Counted from the first letter of the stretch, positions 36,285 through 45,608 are shown. The stretch is 64,000 nucleotides of DNA from Balneolaceae bacterium UBA3186 (GCA_002364085.1 DEXK01000017.1:816-64815), one strand, 5' to 3'. The notes: a model not told the origin generated them from the sequence alone. Numbers and translations are program-made.

Positions 36285-36370
36285 ATTTATCTATTTATTT
36301 TTATTGATACAACCTTGACTCACAGATTCTACAATGTTAATATTAACACTTAAAAATAAAATTTTAGAAA

Positions 36371-37912
36371 GTGAAAAAACTAACGCTCTTACTCTTATTC
36401 CTAATTTTTACACAAACCTCGCAAGCACAGGACGAGATTATTATTGGATTACTAAGTCTGGAATTATGTAATTGCGTTTCAGATGAAAATGCATCTTCAG
36501 CATCAAACATTGATGAATTTATTTCAGCTATAGATGTCTGCTTTGGGAATGTAGTTCAGGAAAATGAATCTGTACTGGAGCAAGCATGGACAGATACCAC
36601 ACAAGAGTTCAGTTTTGAAGCGTTAAGTAACAAGTATACTCAACAACTAGGCGAAGAATTGGCGCTTTCTTGTCCTGTTTTTGTTGAAAAGATTCAGATG
36701 TATCAACAAAATACAACAACTGACTCATTGAATACATCAGGATCTGTTCATGAACAGTTATTTTACGCTAATAAATTAATGGAAGAGTCAAGATGTAATG
36801 AAGCAATACCTGTCTATTCTGAAATCATCAGAAATCCTTCTATAAATGCTAACTTAAGAGTCACGGCTTATAATAACCGTGGCGTTTGTCGAAACGAAAT
36901 TGGAGATTATTATAAAGCAATATCTGATTTGTATGTAGCTCTGGAAATGAATCCAAATTATGCTATTTCATATATTAATCTAGGAGAATCGAAAACTTTG
37001 ATTGGTGATTATAATAGTGCAATTGGAGATTTAAACTATGCATTAGAACTAAACCCGGAAAGTAAAGAGGCTTTATCTAATCGAGGCTTTGCTTATAACT
37101 ATCTTGGGAATTATGAACAAGCAATTTCAGATTTTGATAATGCCTTAAGAATCGATTCTACCTATGCAGAAGTATATTTTGGCAAAGGGAACACATATCT
37201 GATTACTGCTGAGTATGAAAAAGCCTTGGAAAATTTCAAACTAACGGAACAATTTTCCCCCGGCTATCCTGATCTCAGCTACTATATTTCTGAAGCGTAT
37301 CAGGGACTAAATATGAATGAAGAAGCGATTAAGTCGTTAAGAGAAGACCCTGCAACCAAAAGCGATTATATTAATCTTAACGAACTAGGGTTAATTTTCT
37401 ATTCTGATGAAAAGTATGATTCAGCAGCTCACTATTATTCCTTGTCACTACAAATCGATAAAAGCAGTGCTCAGATTTTTTTGAACCGTGCCTATGCCTA
37501 TCAAGATAATGGGAATCACTCAAAAGCGATCGAAGATTTTTCAAAAGTGCTTGAAATGCAATCAAACTCTATTGAAGCACTAATGTTGAGAGGAAATTCC
37601 TATACTGAATTAGAGAATTTTGATCTGGCACTCAATGATTACAATCAGGCCATAGCTTATGATTCTACTTCTGCTCGTGTATTTGATAACAGAGCTCGGT
37701 TAAAAGTTAAGACCAATGATATTGAGGGTGCTATAGAAGACTATACTAAATCAATTGACCTTTATAACGCTGATCCTGTTGTTTTTAAAGAGCGCGGTGA
37801 AAGTTACCTTAAGTTGGAACAGACAGAAAAAGCTTGTTCTGATTTTAATAAAGCCAAAGCACTTGACTCAGAAGATGTCGATGAATTGATTAATGAGTAC
37901 TGTACAGAATAA
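36371..37912 (+). CDS. Exported TPR-repeat protein
   Basis: A 513-residue protein, GTG start, with a signal peptide (LTLLLLFLIFTQTSQAQ). A cysteine-containing N-terminal region (CNCVSDENAS, residues about 31-40) precedes about eleven tetratricopeptide repeats from residue ~125 onward, with typical units such as AYNNRGVCRNEIGDYYKAI and ALSNRGFAYNYLGNYEQAISDF. The end has EKACSDFNKAKALDSEDVDEL. Such proteins scaffold envelope complexes in Bacteroidota; no partner gene is adjacent. The N-terminal CNC element is common in Bacteroidota TPR proteins. Confidence 0.82.
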   Translation: MKKLTLLLLFLIFTQTSQAQDEIIIGLLSLELCNCVSDENASSASNIDEFISAIDVCFGNVVQENESVLEQAWTDTTQEFSFEALSNKYTQQLGEELALSCPVFVEKIQMYQQNTTTDSLNTSGSVHEQLFYANKLMEESRCNEAIPVYSEIIRNPSINANLRVTAYNNRGVCRNEIGDYYKAISDLYVALEMNPNYAISYINLGESKTLIGDYNSAIGDLNYALELNPESKEALSNRGFAYNYLGNYEQAISDFDNALRIDSTYAEVYFGKGNTYLITAEYEKALENFKLTEQFSPGYPDLSYYISEAYQGLNMNEEAIKSLREDPATKSDYINLNELGLIFYSDEKYDSAAHYYSLSLQIDKSSAQIFLNRAYAYQDNGNHSKAIEDFSKVLEMQSNSIEALMLRGNSYTELENFDLALNDYNQAIAYDSTSARVFDNRARLKVKTNDIEGAIEDYTKSIDLYNADPVVFKERGESYLKLEQTEKACSDFNKAKALDSEDVDELINEYCTE

Positions 37913-37960
37913 TACATTTAAGATGTGTTCTTAACTAAAACACTTTCTATCAATGATCGT

Positions 37961-38917
37961 TTAGAAAATCTCTTTTGCCACTTCATACACTGAAGTTGAC
38001 TTTCCCATCGAATAAAAATGAACACTTGGAACTCCAAATTCCACCAATTCTTTGGTTTGTTGTATGGTCCACTCTCTGCCTACTTCTCTTGCAGCTTCGT
38101 TATTTGTGCACTTTTCTAATTCTTGTGTCAGTGCTTCTGGCAGATCAATATTAAATAACTGAGGTAATAAAGTTATTTGTTTTAAAGTAGTAACCGGTTT
38201 TATTCCTGGAATAATTGGAATAGTAATACCTTTTTCTCGGCACCTATTCACGAAATCAAAGTATTTCTGGTTGTCGAAGAACATTTGAGTAACTATGTAA
38301 TCCGCTCCTCCATCCACTTTCTTTTTTAAATAACGTAGATCTGATTCCATATTTGGAGCAGTTTCATGCTTTTCGGGGTACCCGGCTACCCCAATACAAA
38401 AATCAGATGGCATAGCATTTTCAATTTCGCCATCTAAATAAATTCCCTTATTCAAATCCACTACTTGTGCCAATAATTCAGAAGCGTAAGAATGACCATC
38501 AGGTTCTGGAATAAATTGACGATCTGGTTTTCGAACATCACCTTGTAATACTAACACATTATCGATTCCCAAAAAATTAAGATCAATGAGTGCATTTTCG
38601 GTTTCCTCTTTAGTAAATCCTCCGCAAATAATGTGCGGCACGGCATCTACTTTATAATGGTTTTGAATAGCAGCACACATACCCACGGTTCCGGGCCTTT
38701 TTCGCACTGTTTTCCGTTCCAGAAGCCCGTTCTCCCTTTTTTTGTATATGTATTCCTCACGATGGTATGTAACGTCTATAAACGGAGGTTTAAATTCCAT
38801 TAAAGGATCGATGTGGTCGAACAGTGTTTGAATATTCTGGCCCTTTAATGGAGGTAGAACCTCAAAACTGAATAATGCCTTTCCCTTTGCTTGCTTTATG
38901 TATTCCGTTATTTTCAT
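37961..38917 (-). CDS. metF: 5,10-methylenetetrahydrofolate reductase
   Basis: A 318-residue flavoenzyme of the TIM-barrel MTHFR family, reducing methylene-THF to methyl-THF for methionine synthesis. The catalytic Glu is in FSFEVLPPLKG (near residue 17-27). FAD-site segments include DNVLVLQGDVRKP and the QMFFDNQKYFDF strand, followed by PIIPGIKPVT. The length is standard for the bacterial form without a regulatory domain. It lies 196 bp downstream of the metH2 stop on the same strand; the gap holds dispersed repeats. Confidence 0.95.
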   Translation of the reverse strand: MKITEYIKQAKGKALFSFEVLPPLKGQNIQTLFDHIDPLMEFKPPFIDVTYHREEYIYKKRENGLLERKTVRKRPGTVGMCAAIQNHYKVDAVPHIICGGFTKEETENALIDLNFLGIDNVLVLQGDVRKPDRQFIPEPDGHSYASELLAQVVDLNKGIYLDGEIENAMPSDFCIGVAGYPEKHETAPNMESDLRYLKKKVDGGADYIVTQMFFDNQKYFDFVNRCREKGITIPIIPGIKPVTTLKQITLLPQLFNIDLPEALTQELEKCTNNEAAREVGREWTIQQTKELVEFGVPSVHFYSMGKSTSVYEVAKEIF

Positions 38918-39006
38918 ATTTGATCGCTGATACTTTTCTTTGCTACAGACTAAAGCCCTTGCTTGATTACTTTATGTGATTCGGTTTAATATGTCTTGCC
39001 TTCACA

Positions 39007-39032
39007 GATCCTAAAAAAAGTTCAGGATGACG
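39007..39032. repeat. Small dispersed hairpin (ATCCT...AGGAT), diverged copy
   Basis: A hairpin with arms ATCCT and AGGAT in the context GATCCTnnnnnnnGTTCAGGATGAC. It has the same frame as the hairpin at 62568, with which it shares GATCC, GTTC and GGATGAC. Confidence 0.5.
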
Positions 39033-39066
39033 GTTTTAAGTGAATCTTTGATGTTTTTAGTTATTG

Positions 39067-39101
39067 GGTGTTGGTCGTTCGATATTGGATGTTTGGTATT
39101 C
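39067..39101. repeat. Degenerate heptad repeat (five G-rich 7-bp units)
   Basis: Five consecutive 7-mers of pattern G(G/A/T)(T/C)(G/A)TT(G/C/T): GGTGTTG, GTCGTTC, GATATTG, GATGTTT and GGTATTC. Located in the metH2-metF gap. Confidence 0.45.
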
Positions 39102-39113
39102 CTAATCCCCCAT

Positions 39114-41789
39114 TCATCTATACGCTAAATAAGGTTCAAGCCACTTCTCCGTTTCTTCCACGCTCTGATCTTTCCGTTCAGCGTAGTCCTTCACTTGATC
39201 CTTTTCGATCTTCCCTACTCTGAAATATCTTGATTGAGGATGAGAAAAATAAAATCCGCTTACTGATGAAGCCGGATACATTGCACATGATTCCGTTAAT
39301 GAAATTCCAATGTTCTTTTCAACTTCCAATAAATTAAAAAGTGTTCTTTTCTCTGTGTGATCAGGACAAGCAGGATATCCAGGAGCCGGACGTATTCCTC
39401 GATAATTCTCAGCAATCAACTCTTCGTTGCTCATTTTTTCATCTGCTGAATAACCCCAAAAGTCTGTTCTAACTTTATAATGCATGTATTCCGCTGATGC
39501 TTCCGCTAATCTATCAGCTAATGCTTTTATCATTATCTGCTTATAATCATCATCTATATACTTTTCCAATAGTTTCTCAATTCCCAGCCCTGCGGTTACC
39601 GCAAACAACCCGATGTAGTCTTGTTTTCCTGAGCTTAAAGGAGCAATAAAGTCCACTAAACTAGAATTTGGTTGTCCAGTTCTTTTTTCGGCTTGCTGTC
39701 GAATGAAATGAAATCTTGCCTTAGTTTCCTTTCTGGTACTATCTCTATAAACGAGTATATCTTCACCAACTGCTGCAGCAGGAAATAAGCCGATCACGGC
39801 TTTAGCTATCAGAGAATTATCTTTGATAATTATATCAAGAAGTTCGTTAGCATCATTTATTAATTCCCTGGCTTGTTCACCAACCACATCATCTTGCAGG
39901 ATTGTGGGGTATTTCCCTGTTAACATCCATGTTTTAAAAAACGGTGTCCAATCAATAAACTCACGCAACTCATTCAGGTCTAGATCATCAAAAACCTTAG
40001 TTCCTGTAATTTTTGGTTTTGGAAGCTCAGAAGATTCCCAGTCAATTTCCGTTCTATTTGACTTAGCATGGTCAAAACTTAAGTAATTCTTTTTCTGAGT
40101 TCTTTTTGCATGATCGTCTCGTAATTTCGAATATTCTGATTTAATTCTTTCTGCAAACTCCAGTTTTGAATCTTTCAACAGATCGGTACAAACCGTAACT
40201 GCTCTGGAAGCATCCAAAATATGAACAACAGGAGACTCATAATTAGGATCGATCTTTACCGCTGTGTGAATTCTGGAAGTAGTAGCACCACCAATTATCA
40301 AAGGTAAATTCATTCCTCGTTTTTTCATTGCCCGAGCTACGCTTACCATCTCATCCAACGAAGGAGTAATCAAACCACTAAGACCTATTACATCTACATT
40401 ATGTCTTTCAGCTTCGTCCAAGATCTTCTCGGCAGGTACCATTACACCAAGGTCTATTACATCGAAATTGTTACAAGCCAGAACCACGCCAACTATATTC
40501 TTTCCAATATCATGTACATCTCCTTTTACTGTGGCTAACAATACTTTACGCCGCTCTGAAGTATCCTTATTTTTCTTTTTTTCTTCCTCCAAAAAAGGTG
40601 TTAGATAAGCCACAGCTTGTTTCATTACTCTAGCACTTTTCACAACTTGAGGCAAAAACATTTTTCCGGAACCAAACAGATTCCCAACTACATTCATCCC
40701 ATCCATCAACGGACCTTCAATTACAATAAGAGGGCTTTGATATTTTAAGCGAGCTTCTTCTGTATCTTGCTCTATATGAGTCGTAATGCCTTTTATGAGT
40801 GAATGTGATAGACGTTCTTCCACAGAACCTGATCGCCATTCCTGAACCCCTACCTCCTTGGTAGTATCTGTATCTTTATACTTTTCAGCGATTTCCAGAA
40901 GCCTTTCGGTAGCATCATCCTTACGATCTAATAGTACATCTTCTACAGCGATGAGAAGATCTTGCGGAATATCTGAATAAACTTCTAGCTGTGTAGGATT
41001 TACAATTCCCATATCCATTCCATGTTGGATTGCGTGATATAGAAAAGCACTATGCATAGCTTCACGAACCTTGTTGTTCCCTCTGAAAGAAAATGACACA
41101 TTACTGACTCCCCCAATAATATGGGCTCCTGGAAGGTTCTCCCGAATCCATTTTGCTGCTTCAAAATAGTCCAAGGCATTTCTTCGGTGTTCTTCCATTC
41201 CTGTTGCTACCGGGAAAATATTTGGATCAAGAATTATATCTGAAGGATCGAATCCTACGGTATTAACCAAAAGATCGTACGAACGTTTACATATCTCTAT
41301 TCTCCGATCAAAACTATCCGCCTGACCTTCTTCATCAAAAGCCATCGAAATAACAGCTGCTCCAAACCTACGTACAATTTTAGCTCGTTTAATAAACTCT
41401 TCTTCCCCATCTTTAAGACTTATTGAGTTTACTACTCCTTTTCCTTGTAACGTTTTAAGACCTGCAACGATTACCGACCACTTAGAAGAGTCAACCATGA
41501 TAGGTATTTTTGATATCTCCGGTTCTGATGCGATGAGATTAAGGAAATTTGTCATTTCATCTTCAGAATCCAGCATTCCTTCGTCTAAGTTAACGTCCAG
41601 AATCTGAGCTCCGCCTTGCACTTGCTCCAAAGCTATACTAAGTGCGGCTTCATAATCTTTCGCCTTAATAAGGTTCAAAAACCGTTTAGAGCCTGTTACA
41701 TTTGTACGTTCACCAACATTTACAAAATTAGAATCCTCTGTAATAATTAGAGGTTCAAGTCCGCTCAGTTTAAGAGGCAATGATTTCAT
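39114..41789 (-). CDS. metH: Methionine synthase, pterin-, B12- and activation-domain part
   Basis: An 891-residue polypeptide corresponding to E. coli MetH without its first ~340 residues. Order of domains: methyl-THF (pterin) binding from FVNVGERTNVTGSKRF (near residue 24); the cobalamin module with GDVHDIGKNIVG (His near 420, lower axial ligand) and DLGVMVP; then the SAM-binding activation domain with RPAPGYPACPDHTEK. It transfers methyl groups to homocysteine held by the partner subunit encoded just upstream; their reading frames overlap by ATGA. Splitting after the homocysteine domain occurs in many Bacteroidota and is not a sequencing artefact, because both frames have proper ends. Confidence 0.95.
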   Translation of the reverse strand: MKSLPLKLSGLEPLIITEDSNFVNVGERTNVTGSKRFLNLIKAKDYEAALSIALEQVQGGAQILDVNLDEGMLDSEDEMTNFLNLIASEPEISKIPIMVDSSKWSVIVAGLKTLQGKGVVNSISLKDGEEEFIKRAKIVRRFGAAVISMAFDEEGQADSFDRRIEICKRSYDLLVNTVGFDPSDIILDPNIFPVATGMEEHRRNALDYFEAAKWIRENLPGAHIIGGVSNVSFSFRGNNKVREAMHSAFLYHAIQHGMDMGIVNPTQLEVYSDIPQDLLIAVEDVLLDRKDDATERLLEIAEKYKDTDTTKEVGVQEWRSGSVEERLSHSLIKGITTHIEQDTEEARLKYQSPLIVIEGPLMDGMNVVGNLFGSGKMFLPQVVKSARVMKQAVAYLTPFLEEEKKKNKDTSERRKVLLATVKGDVHDIGKNIVGVVLACNNFDVIDLGVMVPAEKILDEAERHNVDVIGLSGLITPSLDEMVSVARAMKKRGMNLPLIIGGATTSRIHTAVKIDPNYESPVVHILDASRAVTVCTDLLKDSKLEFAERIKSEYSKLRDDHAKRTQKKNYLSFDHAKSNRTEIDWESSELPKPKITGTKVFDDLDLNELREFIDWTPFFKTWMLTGKYPTILQDDVVGEQARELINDANELLDIIIKDNSLIAKAVIGLFPAAAVGEDILVYRDSTRKETKARFHFIRQQAEKRTGQPNSSLVDFIAPLSSGKQDYIGLFAVTAGLGIEKLLEKYIDDDYKQIMIKALADRLAEASAEYMHYKVRTDFWGYSADEKMSNEELIAENYRGIRPAPGYPACPDHTEKRTLFNLLEVEKNIGISLTESCAMYPASSVSGFYFSHPQSRYFRVGKIEKDQVKDYAERKDQSVEETEKWLEPYLAYR

Positions 41790-42793
41790 AGGGCAATCTC
41801 CTTTTTGGAGATGGAACGTGGCCTTTTCCCTTCTACTAATTCTACCATGGCTTTTATATGCTCCGGTGTAGTTCCACAGCAGCCGCCCAAAATATTTACT
41901 AAACCATCATTTACATAAGATTCTACTTCTTTTGCCATTGCTTGAGGTCCCTGATCGTATTCCCCAAACTCGTTTGGTAAACCGGCATTGGGGTATGCAC
42001 TTGTAAAAACCTTAGAGTGTTTAGATAAGATTTCTATATAAGGACGTAATTGATTAGCACCTAATGCACAGTTCAATCCAATACTCAGTAATGGAACATG
42101 GGAAAGAGAAATCAAAAAAGCTTCTGCTGTTTGACCTGAAAGTGTTCTTCCACTTGCATCTGTAATAGTACCTGAAACCATGATGGGTAATTCTTTTCCT
42201 TTTTCATCAAATACTTCCAGAGTTGCAAACAAAGCCGCTTTTGCATTTAAAGTGTCGAAAACAGTTTCTACCAAAATAAGGTCAGCCCCTCCATCAATAA
42301 GACCTCTTACCTGTTCCGCATACGCAGAAACAAGGTCATCAAAAGAGATAGAGCGAAATCCAGGTCGATTTACATCAGGAGACAGAGAAGCAGTTCTATT
42401 AGTAGGGCCTACTGATCCTGCAACGAATCTCGGCTTATCAATAGTTAAAGAAGTATATTTGTCTGCGGCTTTTCGTGCTATTTCTGCAGATACTTTGTTT
42501 AGTTCATATACCACTTCTTCCAGTCCATAATCAGCTTGAGCAATAGATGTTCCACTAAAAGTGTTCGTTTCTATAATATCTGCTCCAGCCTCTAAATACT
42601 TTTCATGTATTTCCAGGATAATTTCTGGTCTAGTCAAAGAAAGTAGATCGTTATTCCCTTTTAGATCTTTTTTTGATTCTGTAAATCGTTTCCCTCTGAA
42701 ATCATCTTCATTTAGGTCATAACGCTGAATCATGGTGCCCATAGCACCATCTAGAATCAGTATTCTTTGCTCTAATTGTGTTGTAATATTCAC
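41786..42793 (-). CDS. metH: Methionine synthase, homocysteine-binding subunit (split MetH)
   Basis: A 335-residue homocysteine S-methyltransferase domain. The N-terminus holds the family opening DGAMGTMIQRYDL (near residue 15-27). Zinc ligands are the Cys of GLNCALGANQ (near 240) and the Cys pair of LGGCCGTTPEHI (near 308-319). It must act with the B12-binding part encoded next, whose ATG overlaps its TGA. The start is GTG, and that codon lies inside a sequence able to pair with the leader, downstream of a SAM-I riboswitch. So translation is probably shut off by SAM. Confidence 0.95.
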   Translation of the reverse strand: MNITTQLEQRILILDGAMGTMIQRYDLNEDDFRGKRFTESKKDLKGNNDLLSLTRPEIILEIHEKYLEAGADIIETNTFSGTSIAQADYGLEEVVYELNKVSAEIARKAADKYTSLTIDKPRFVAGSVGPTNRTASLSPDVNRPGFRSISFDDLVSAYAEQVRGLIDGGADLILVETVFDTLNAKAALFATLEVFDEKGKELPIMVSGTITDASGRTLSGQTAEAFLISLSHVPLLSIGLNCALGANQLRPYIEILSKHSKVFTSAYPNAGLPNEFGEYDQGPQAMAKEVESYVNDGLVNILGGCCGTTPEHIKAMVELVEGKRPRSISKKEIAL

Positions 42794-42827
42794 TCTTAAA
42801 ATGATTAGCCACTAAGAAAGAGTGAGG
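42790..42827 (-). promoter_or_regulatory. Expression platform of the SAM riboswitch: start codon can be sequestered
   Basis: Read on the minus strand, UCACUCUU (42825-42818) is perfectly complementary to AAGAGUGA (42797-42790), which contains the GUG start of metH1. The same upstream element, extended to 15 nt (42827-42813), is complementary at 14 of 15 positions to the aptamer's 5' arm (42939-42925). The two pairings exclude each other, giving a simple translational off-switch. Confidence 0.6.
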
Positions 42828-42837
42828 AAAAAGATCT

Positions 42838-42944
42838 CTTATTTTTCTCCGAAATGATCGAAGTGGGATTTGGCACCTTTCTCGATTAAATCGGATGGTT
42901 GCCAAGACTTCACAGGGCCCATTCCCTCAGTCTTTCTTAATAAG
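42838..42944 (-). promoter_or_regulatory. SAM-I (S-box) riboswitch aptamer upstream of metH
   Basis: The 107-nt leader on the minus strand shows the S-box core in order: the P1 arm CTTATT, the kink-turn box TGAGGGAATGGGCCC, then GTGAAGTCTTGGCAACC, then GGTGCCAAATCCC. It closes with AATAAG pairing back to the P1 arm. These invariant blocks and their order are those of the SAM-I class, which binds S-adenosylmethionine and usually represses methionine genes. It ends 44 nt before the metH1 start. No T-run terminator follows, so translational control is more likely than termination. Confidence 0.92.
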
Positions 42945-42997
42945 CATTAAAATTAGGTGGTAAATATAACACAAATGAATCTTTTGACAAATCAATT

Positions 42998-44641
42998 TCA
43001 CAGACTTGTTCTTATCCCAAAATGCACTTTTCCGTTACCCAATGTTTCGGTAGATGAAAGTGCATATGTAAATTTCAATCTTCCAATCGCAGTTCTGAAA
43101 CTCAATCCAAACCCGCCTGAGTAAAGAAAATCTTGTTGGGTGAAACTATTGTCTGTTTCGGAATATAATTGAGGTCTTTTGTACACACCTGCCGCTGTAA
43201 ACAAAAACAGGTAAGAATATTGATCTGTAAGAAAACGATACTCGATATCTCCCCAAAGTAACTCAGATGCTGTAAATTGCTCTTCAGAATAGCCTCGTAA
43301 AGAATTAGCACCTCCGAATCTGACAAGATCACTTTCTGTAAACTGATCTCCGATCACATAAAACCCATTAATACTGGTAGCCAAAACAGAGTTTTCAAAC
43401 AGTGGGATATATCCATTTACTTTCGTTTCTAATCTCTGTTGACGAAATGCTAGCGCTGAATCGTCTTCAATATCTTTATTAGCTACTCCATAGATAACAT
43501 CTAAAGAAAAGCCTGAGGTCGGAACTTCTCTCCTGTCCAGTTTTGAATATTTAAATCCAAGATCACCACCTTGTTTCTTCCCATCCGGTTCTTTTGAAAA
43601 ACCAGAATCACTCCCTGAACTGGAATTCAAAGAATAGATCCTGCTCTTAATACTGAGATTGGAGTTAATGAAATAACTGCCCGACAACCCTAAATTTCTA
43701 GTTTGATAGGTTGTGTCATTCTGATAGAGTGAAAAGTCCATTCCAATGCTTAGTGGAATATTTAATATCCAATCCTGAGATATTCCAAGGTTTAAGCGGC
43801 TTGTTTCAGGTTTTAAGCGCTGATATTGTAATTCGAAGGCATTGCCCTCTCTTAACACATTCCAAAGCGATATATCCAGATCTCCAACAATTTGTCCCTT
43901 ACCTGTTTCATCAGGTACAAAACCGATCAAGCCATCCAGTTGATTCAGATTTTGCTCTTTAACTTCAAACAAAACTACATAGTTGTCATTTTCTTCGTAA
44001 ATAACCGGATCTGAGACTTGCTCAACTAACTCACTGGAACTAAGATTTCTTCTGATCTGCTCAAGGTTTTCTTTTGATGCCATAAGAGAATCTTCCATTT
44101 TAGCCAATCTGGATAAATACCTTTGAGAGCTGATCCTGTTTCCTTTAAAAATGATCTTGCTCAACAAAGTTAGTCGCCCCTTTTCTCCTGATACAAACAC
44201 CGATACTGTTCCGGACAAAGAATCCAGCCTGATCTCTGAAACACTTAATTCAGCATTGTAATAACCCTGATTTATTAACTTATCATATTCAGTTTTCAAC
44301 CTGTTTTCGATGAGGTCTGCAGAATAAAACTCGCCCATTAACGCATTATCTGCTATGGTACTGTCATTCTCTAATTCAAAAACTAAATCACTTAACTTAT
44401 ATCTCTGTCCGGTTTTAACTTGGATTGGCTCTTCATCTGTTGATGAAATCTGAACATCGAAATATCCCTTATCAGTATAGAAAGCTGATAGCTGTTGAAT
44501 TGTACTTTTGTGATTTTCTTCCGGCAGGATTATACTTCTGGAGATTTCACCGTTCTCTAGTACCTGAATTGATCTTTCCTGAGCAAAACCTATCCCTGGT
44601 ATACTAATCAATAATACTAAAGAGAAAAGGAATTTAGTCAT
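42998..44641 (-). CDS. Omp85/BamA-superfamily outer-membrane protein
   Basis: A 547-residue exported protein (signal SLVLLISIPGIGFAQ). The N-terminal ~220 residues hold two or so POTRA-like segments (INQGYYNAELSVSEI, LLSKIIFKGNRISSQRYL). The rest is a 16-strand barrel of TamA/BamA type, with the lock motif region RFGGANSLRGYSEEQF (near residue 440-455) and a final HFGIRTSL strand. Family members insert or export proteins or lipids across the outer membrane; it has too few POTRA domains to be the main BamA. Monocistronic by position, followed by the riboswitch region on the same strand. Confidence 0.82.
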   Translation of the reverse strand: MTKFLFSLVLLISIPGIGFAQERSIQVLENGEISRSIILPEENHKSTIQQLSAFYTDKGYFDVQISSTDEEPIQVKTGQRYKLSDLVFELENDSTIADNALMGEFYSADLIENRLKTEYDKLINQGYYNAELSVSEIRLDSLSGTVSVFVSGEKGRLTLLSKIIFKGNRISSQRYLSRLAKMEDSLMASKENLEQIRRNLSSSELVEQVSDPVIYEENDNYVVLFEVKEQNLNQLDGLIGFVPDETGKGQIVGDLDISLWNVLREGNAFELQYQRLKPETSRLNLGISQDWILNIPLSIGMDFSLYQNDTTYQTRNLGLSGSYFINSNLSIKSRIYSLNSSSGSDSGFSKEPDGKKQGGDLGFKYSKLDRREVPTSGFSLDVIYGVANKDIEDDSALAFRQQRLETKVNGYIPLFENSVLATSINGFYVIGDQFTESDLVRFGGANSLRGYSEEQFTASELLWGDIEYRFLTDQYSYLFLFTAAGVYKRPQLYSETDNSFTQQDFLYSGGFGLSFRTAIGRLKFTYALSSTETLGNGKVHFGIRTSL

Positions 44642-44659
44642 GAAAGCTAAACGATGAGT

Positions 44660-45538
44660 CTAGCGGATAATTTCGGCTACAAAATTCGGTAATGCAAATG
44701 ATCCCTGATGAACTTCCTTATTGTAGTATTTAAGTTCACTTCCGAACTCTGATAATCCCTTTTCTATTCTTTCAAAGATTTCCGTTTCCTCAAGTTGTTT
44801 TCCTTTGGAAGCAAAAGCAAAACTCCACATTCCCGCCGGATATAACGGGATGAAGCCCAGATACATAGAGGATTTATCAAATACTAATTCTAATGCATCA
44901 AAAACTTGTTTAATGCTTGAATGATACTCTTCAACCCATGGCGATTCCGTCTGACCTGTAAGCACGCCGTCTTTCTTTAAAGCTGTAAAACATAATTCAA
45001 AGAATTCCTTTTCAAACAATCCTTCTGCGGGACCAACAGGATCGGAACCGTCTATAATTATCACATCATATTCAGCAATCGAATTCTTAACGAAAGCGAT
45101 GCCATCTACAAAAAACACATTTAAACGAGGATCTTCCCATGCTCCCACTTCGGGTAAAAATTCTTTCGAAGCCCTGACTACAGCTTCATCAATTTCCACC
45201 ATATCAACTTGTTTGACTGAAAAATGTCTAAGTACTTCTCTTGCCGTTCCACCATCTCCACCTCCAATGATCAACACTTTTTCAGGATTCGGATGTGAAA
45301 ACATACCTACATGCGCCAGCATTTCATGATAAACGAACTCATCCTTTTCGGAAAGCATCACCATTCCATCGATGGTCATCAGGTTTCCCCATGTATCCGT
45401 TTCAAAAACTTCAACCTTCTGATACGGAGTTTGCTCAGAAAAGAGAACTTTGTTTACTCCTACGGTAAGCCCCGTTCTTTTGTGATAATACTCAGTGTAG
45501 TTTTGAGTTTTGAGTTTTGAGTTTTTAGACTGTTTCAT
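44660..45538 (-). CDS. speE: Polyamine aminopropyltransferase (spermidine synthase family)
   Basis: A 292-residue enzyme that transfers an aminopropyl group from decarboxylated SAM to an amine. Motifs: YHEMLAHV (near residue 70), IIGGGDGGTAREVLRH (near 90-105), DMVEIDEAVV and DGSDPVGPA with the catalytic Asp. The first ~13 residues (KQSKNSKLKTQN) are encoded by a 7-bp tandem repeat. Conserved sequence starts only at YTEYY, so the repeat has probably been recruited into the reading frame. With a pyruvoyl arginine decarboxylase and SpeD beside it, agmatine may be the acceptor; putrescine is the alternative. Confidence 0.9.
   Translation of the reverse strand: MKQSKNSKLKTQNYTEYYHKRTGLTVGVNKVLFSEQTPYQKVEVFETDTWGNLMTIDGMVMLSEKDEFVYHEMLAHVGMFSHPNPEKVLIIGGGDGGTAREVLRHFSVKQVDMVEIDEAVVRASKEFLPEVGAWEDPRLNVFFVDGIAFVKNSIAEYDVIIIDGSDPVGPAEGLFEKEFFELCFTALKKDGVLTGQTESPWVEEYHSSIKQVFDALELVFDKSSMYLGFIPLYPAGMWSFAFASKGKQLEETEIFERIEKGLSEFGSELKYYNKEVHQGSFALPNFVAEIIR
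45500..45527. repeat. Heptanucleotide repeat (TTTTGAG x3) inside the start of speE
   Basis: Three perfect 7-bp units at 45501-45521 followed by TTTTTA, translated on the minus strand as lysine/serine/glutamine-rich residues 4-13 of SpeE. A related two-unit ATCACTC/ATCACTA element lies at 45577-45590 in the gap before pdaD. Confidence 0.7.
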
Positions 45539-45608
45539 TCTTAATTTATTTCAATAACATTTAGTATTACAACTTTATCACTCATCACTAAAAACTGATC
45601 ACTCAAAA

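Noticed and set aside
39114..42793. metH as a frameshifted pseudogene.
   Set aside because: Both frames are open, have proper starts and overlap by ATGA, and this split form is common in the group.
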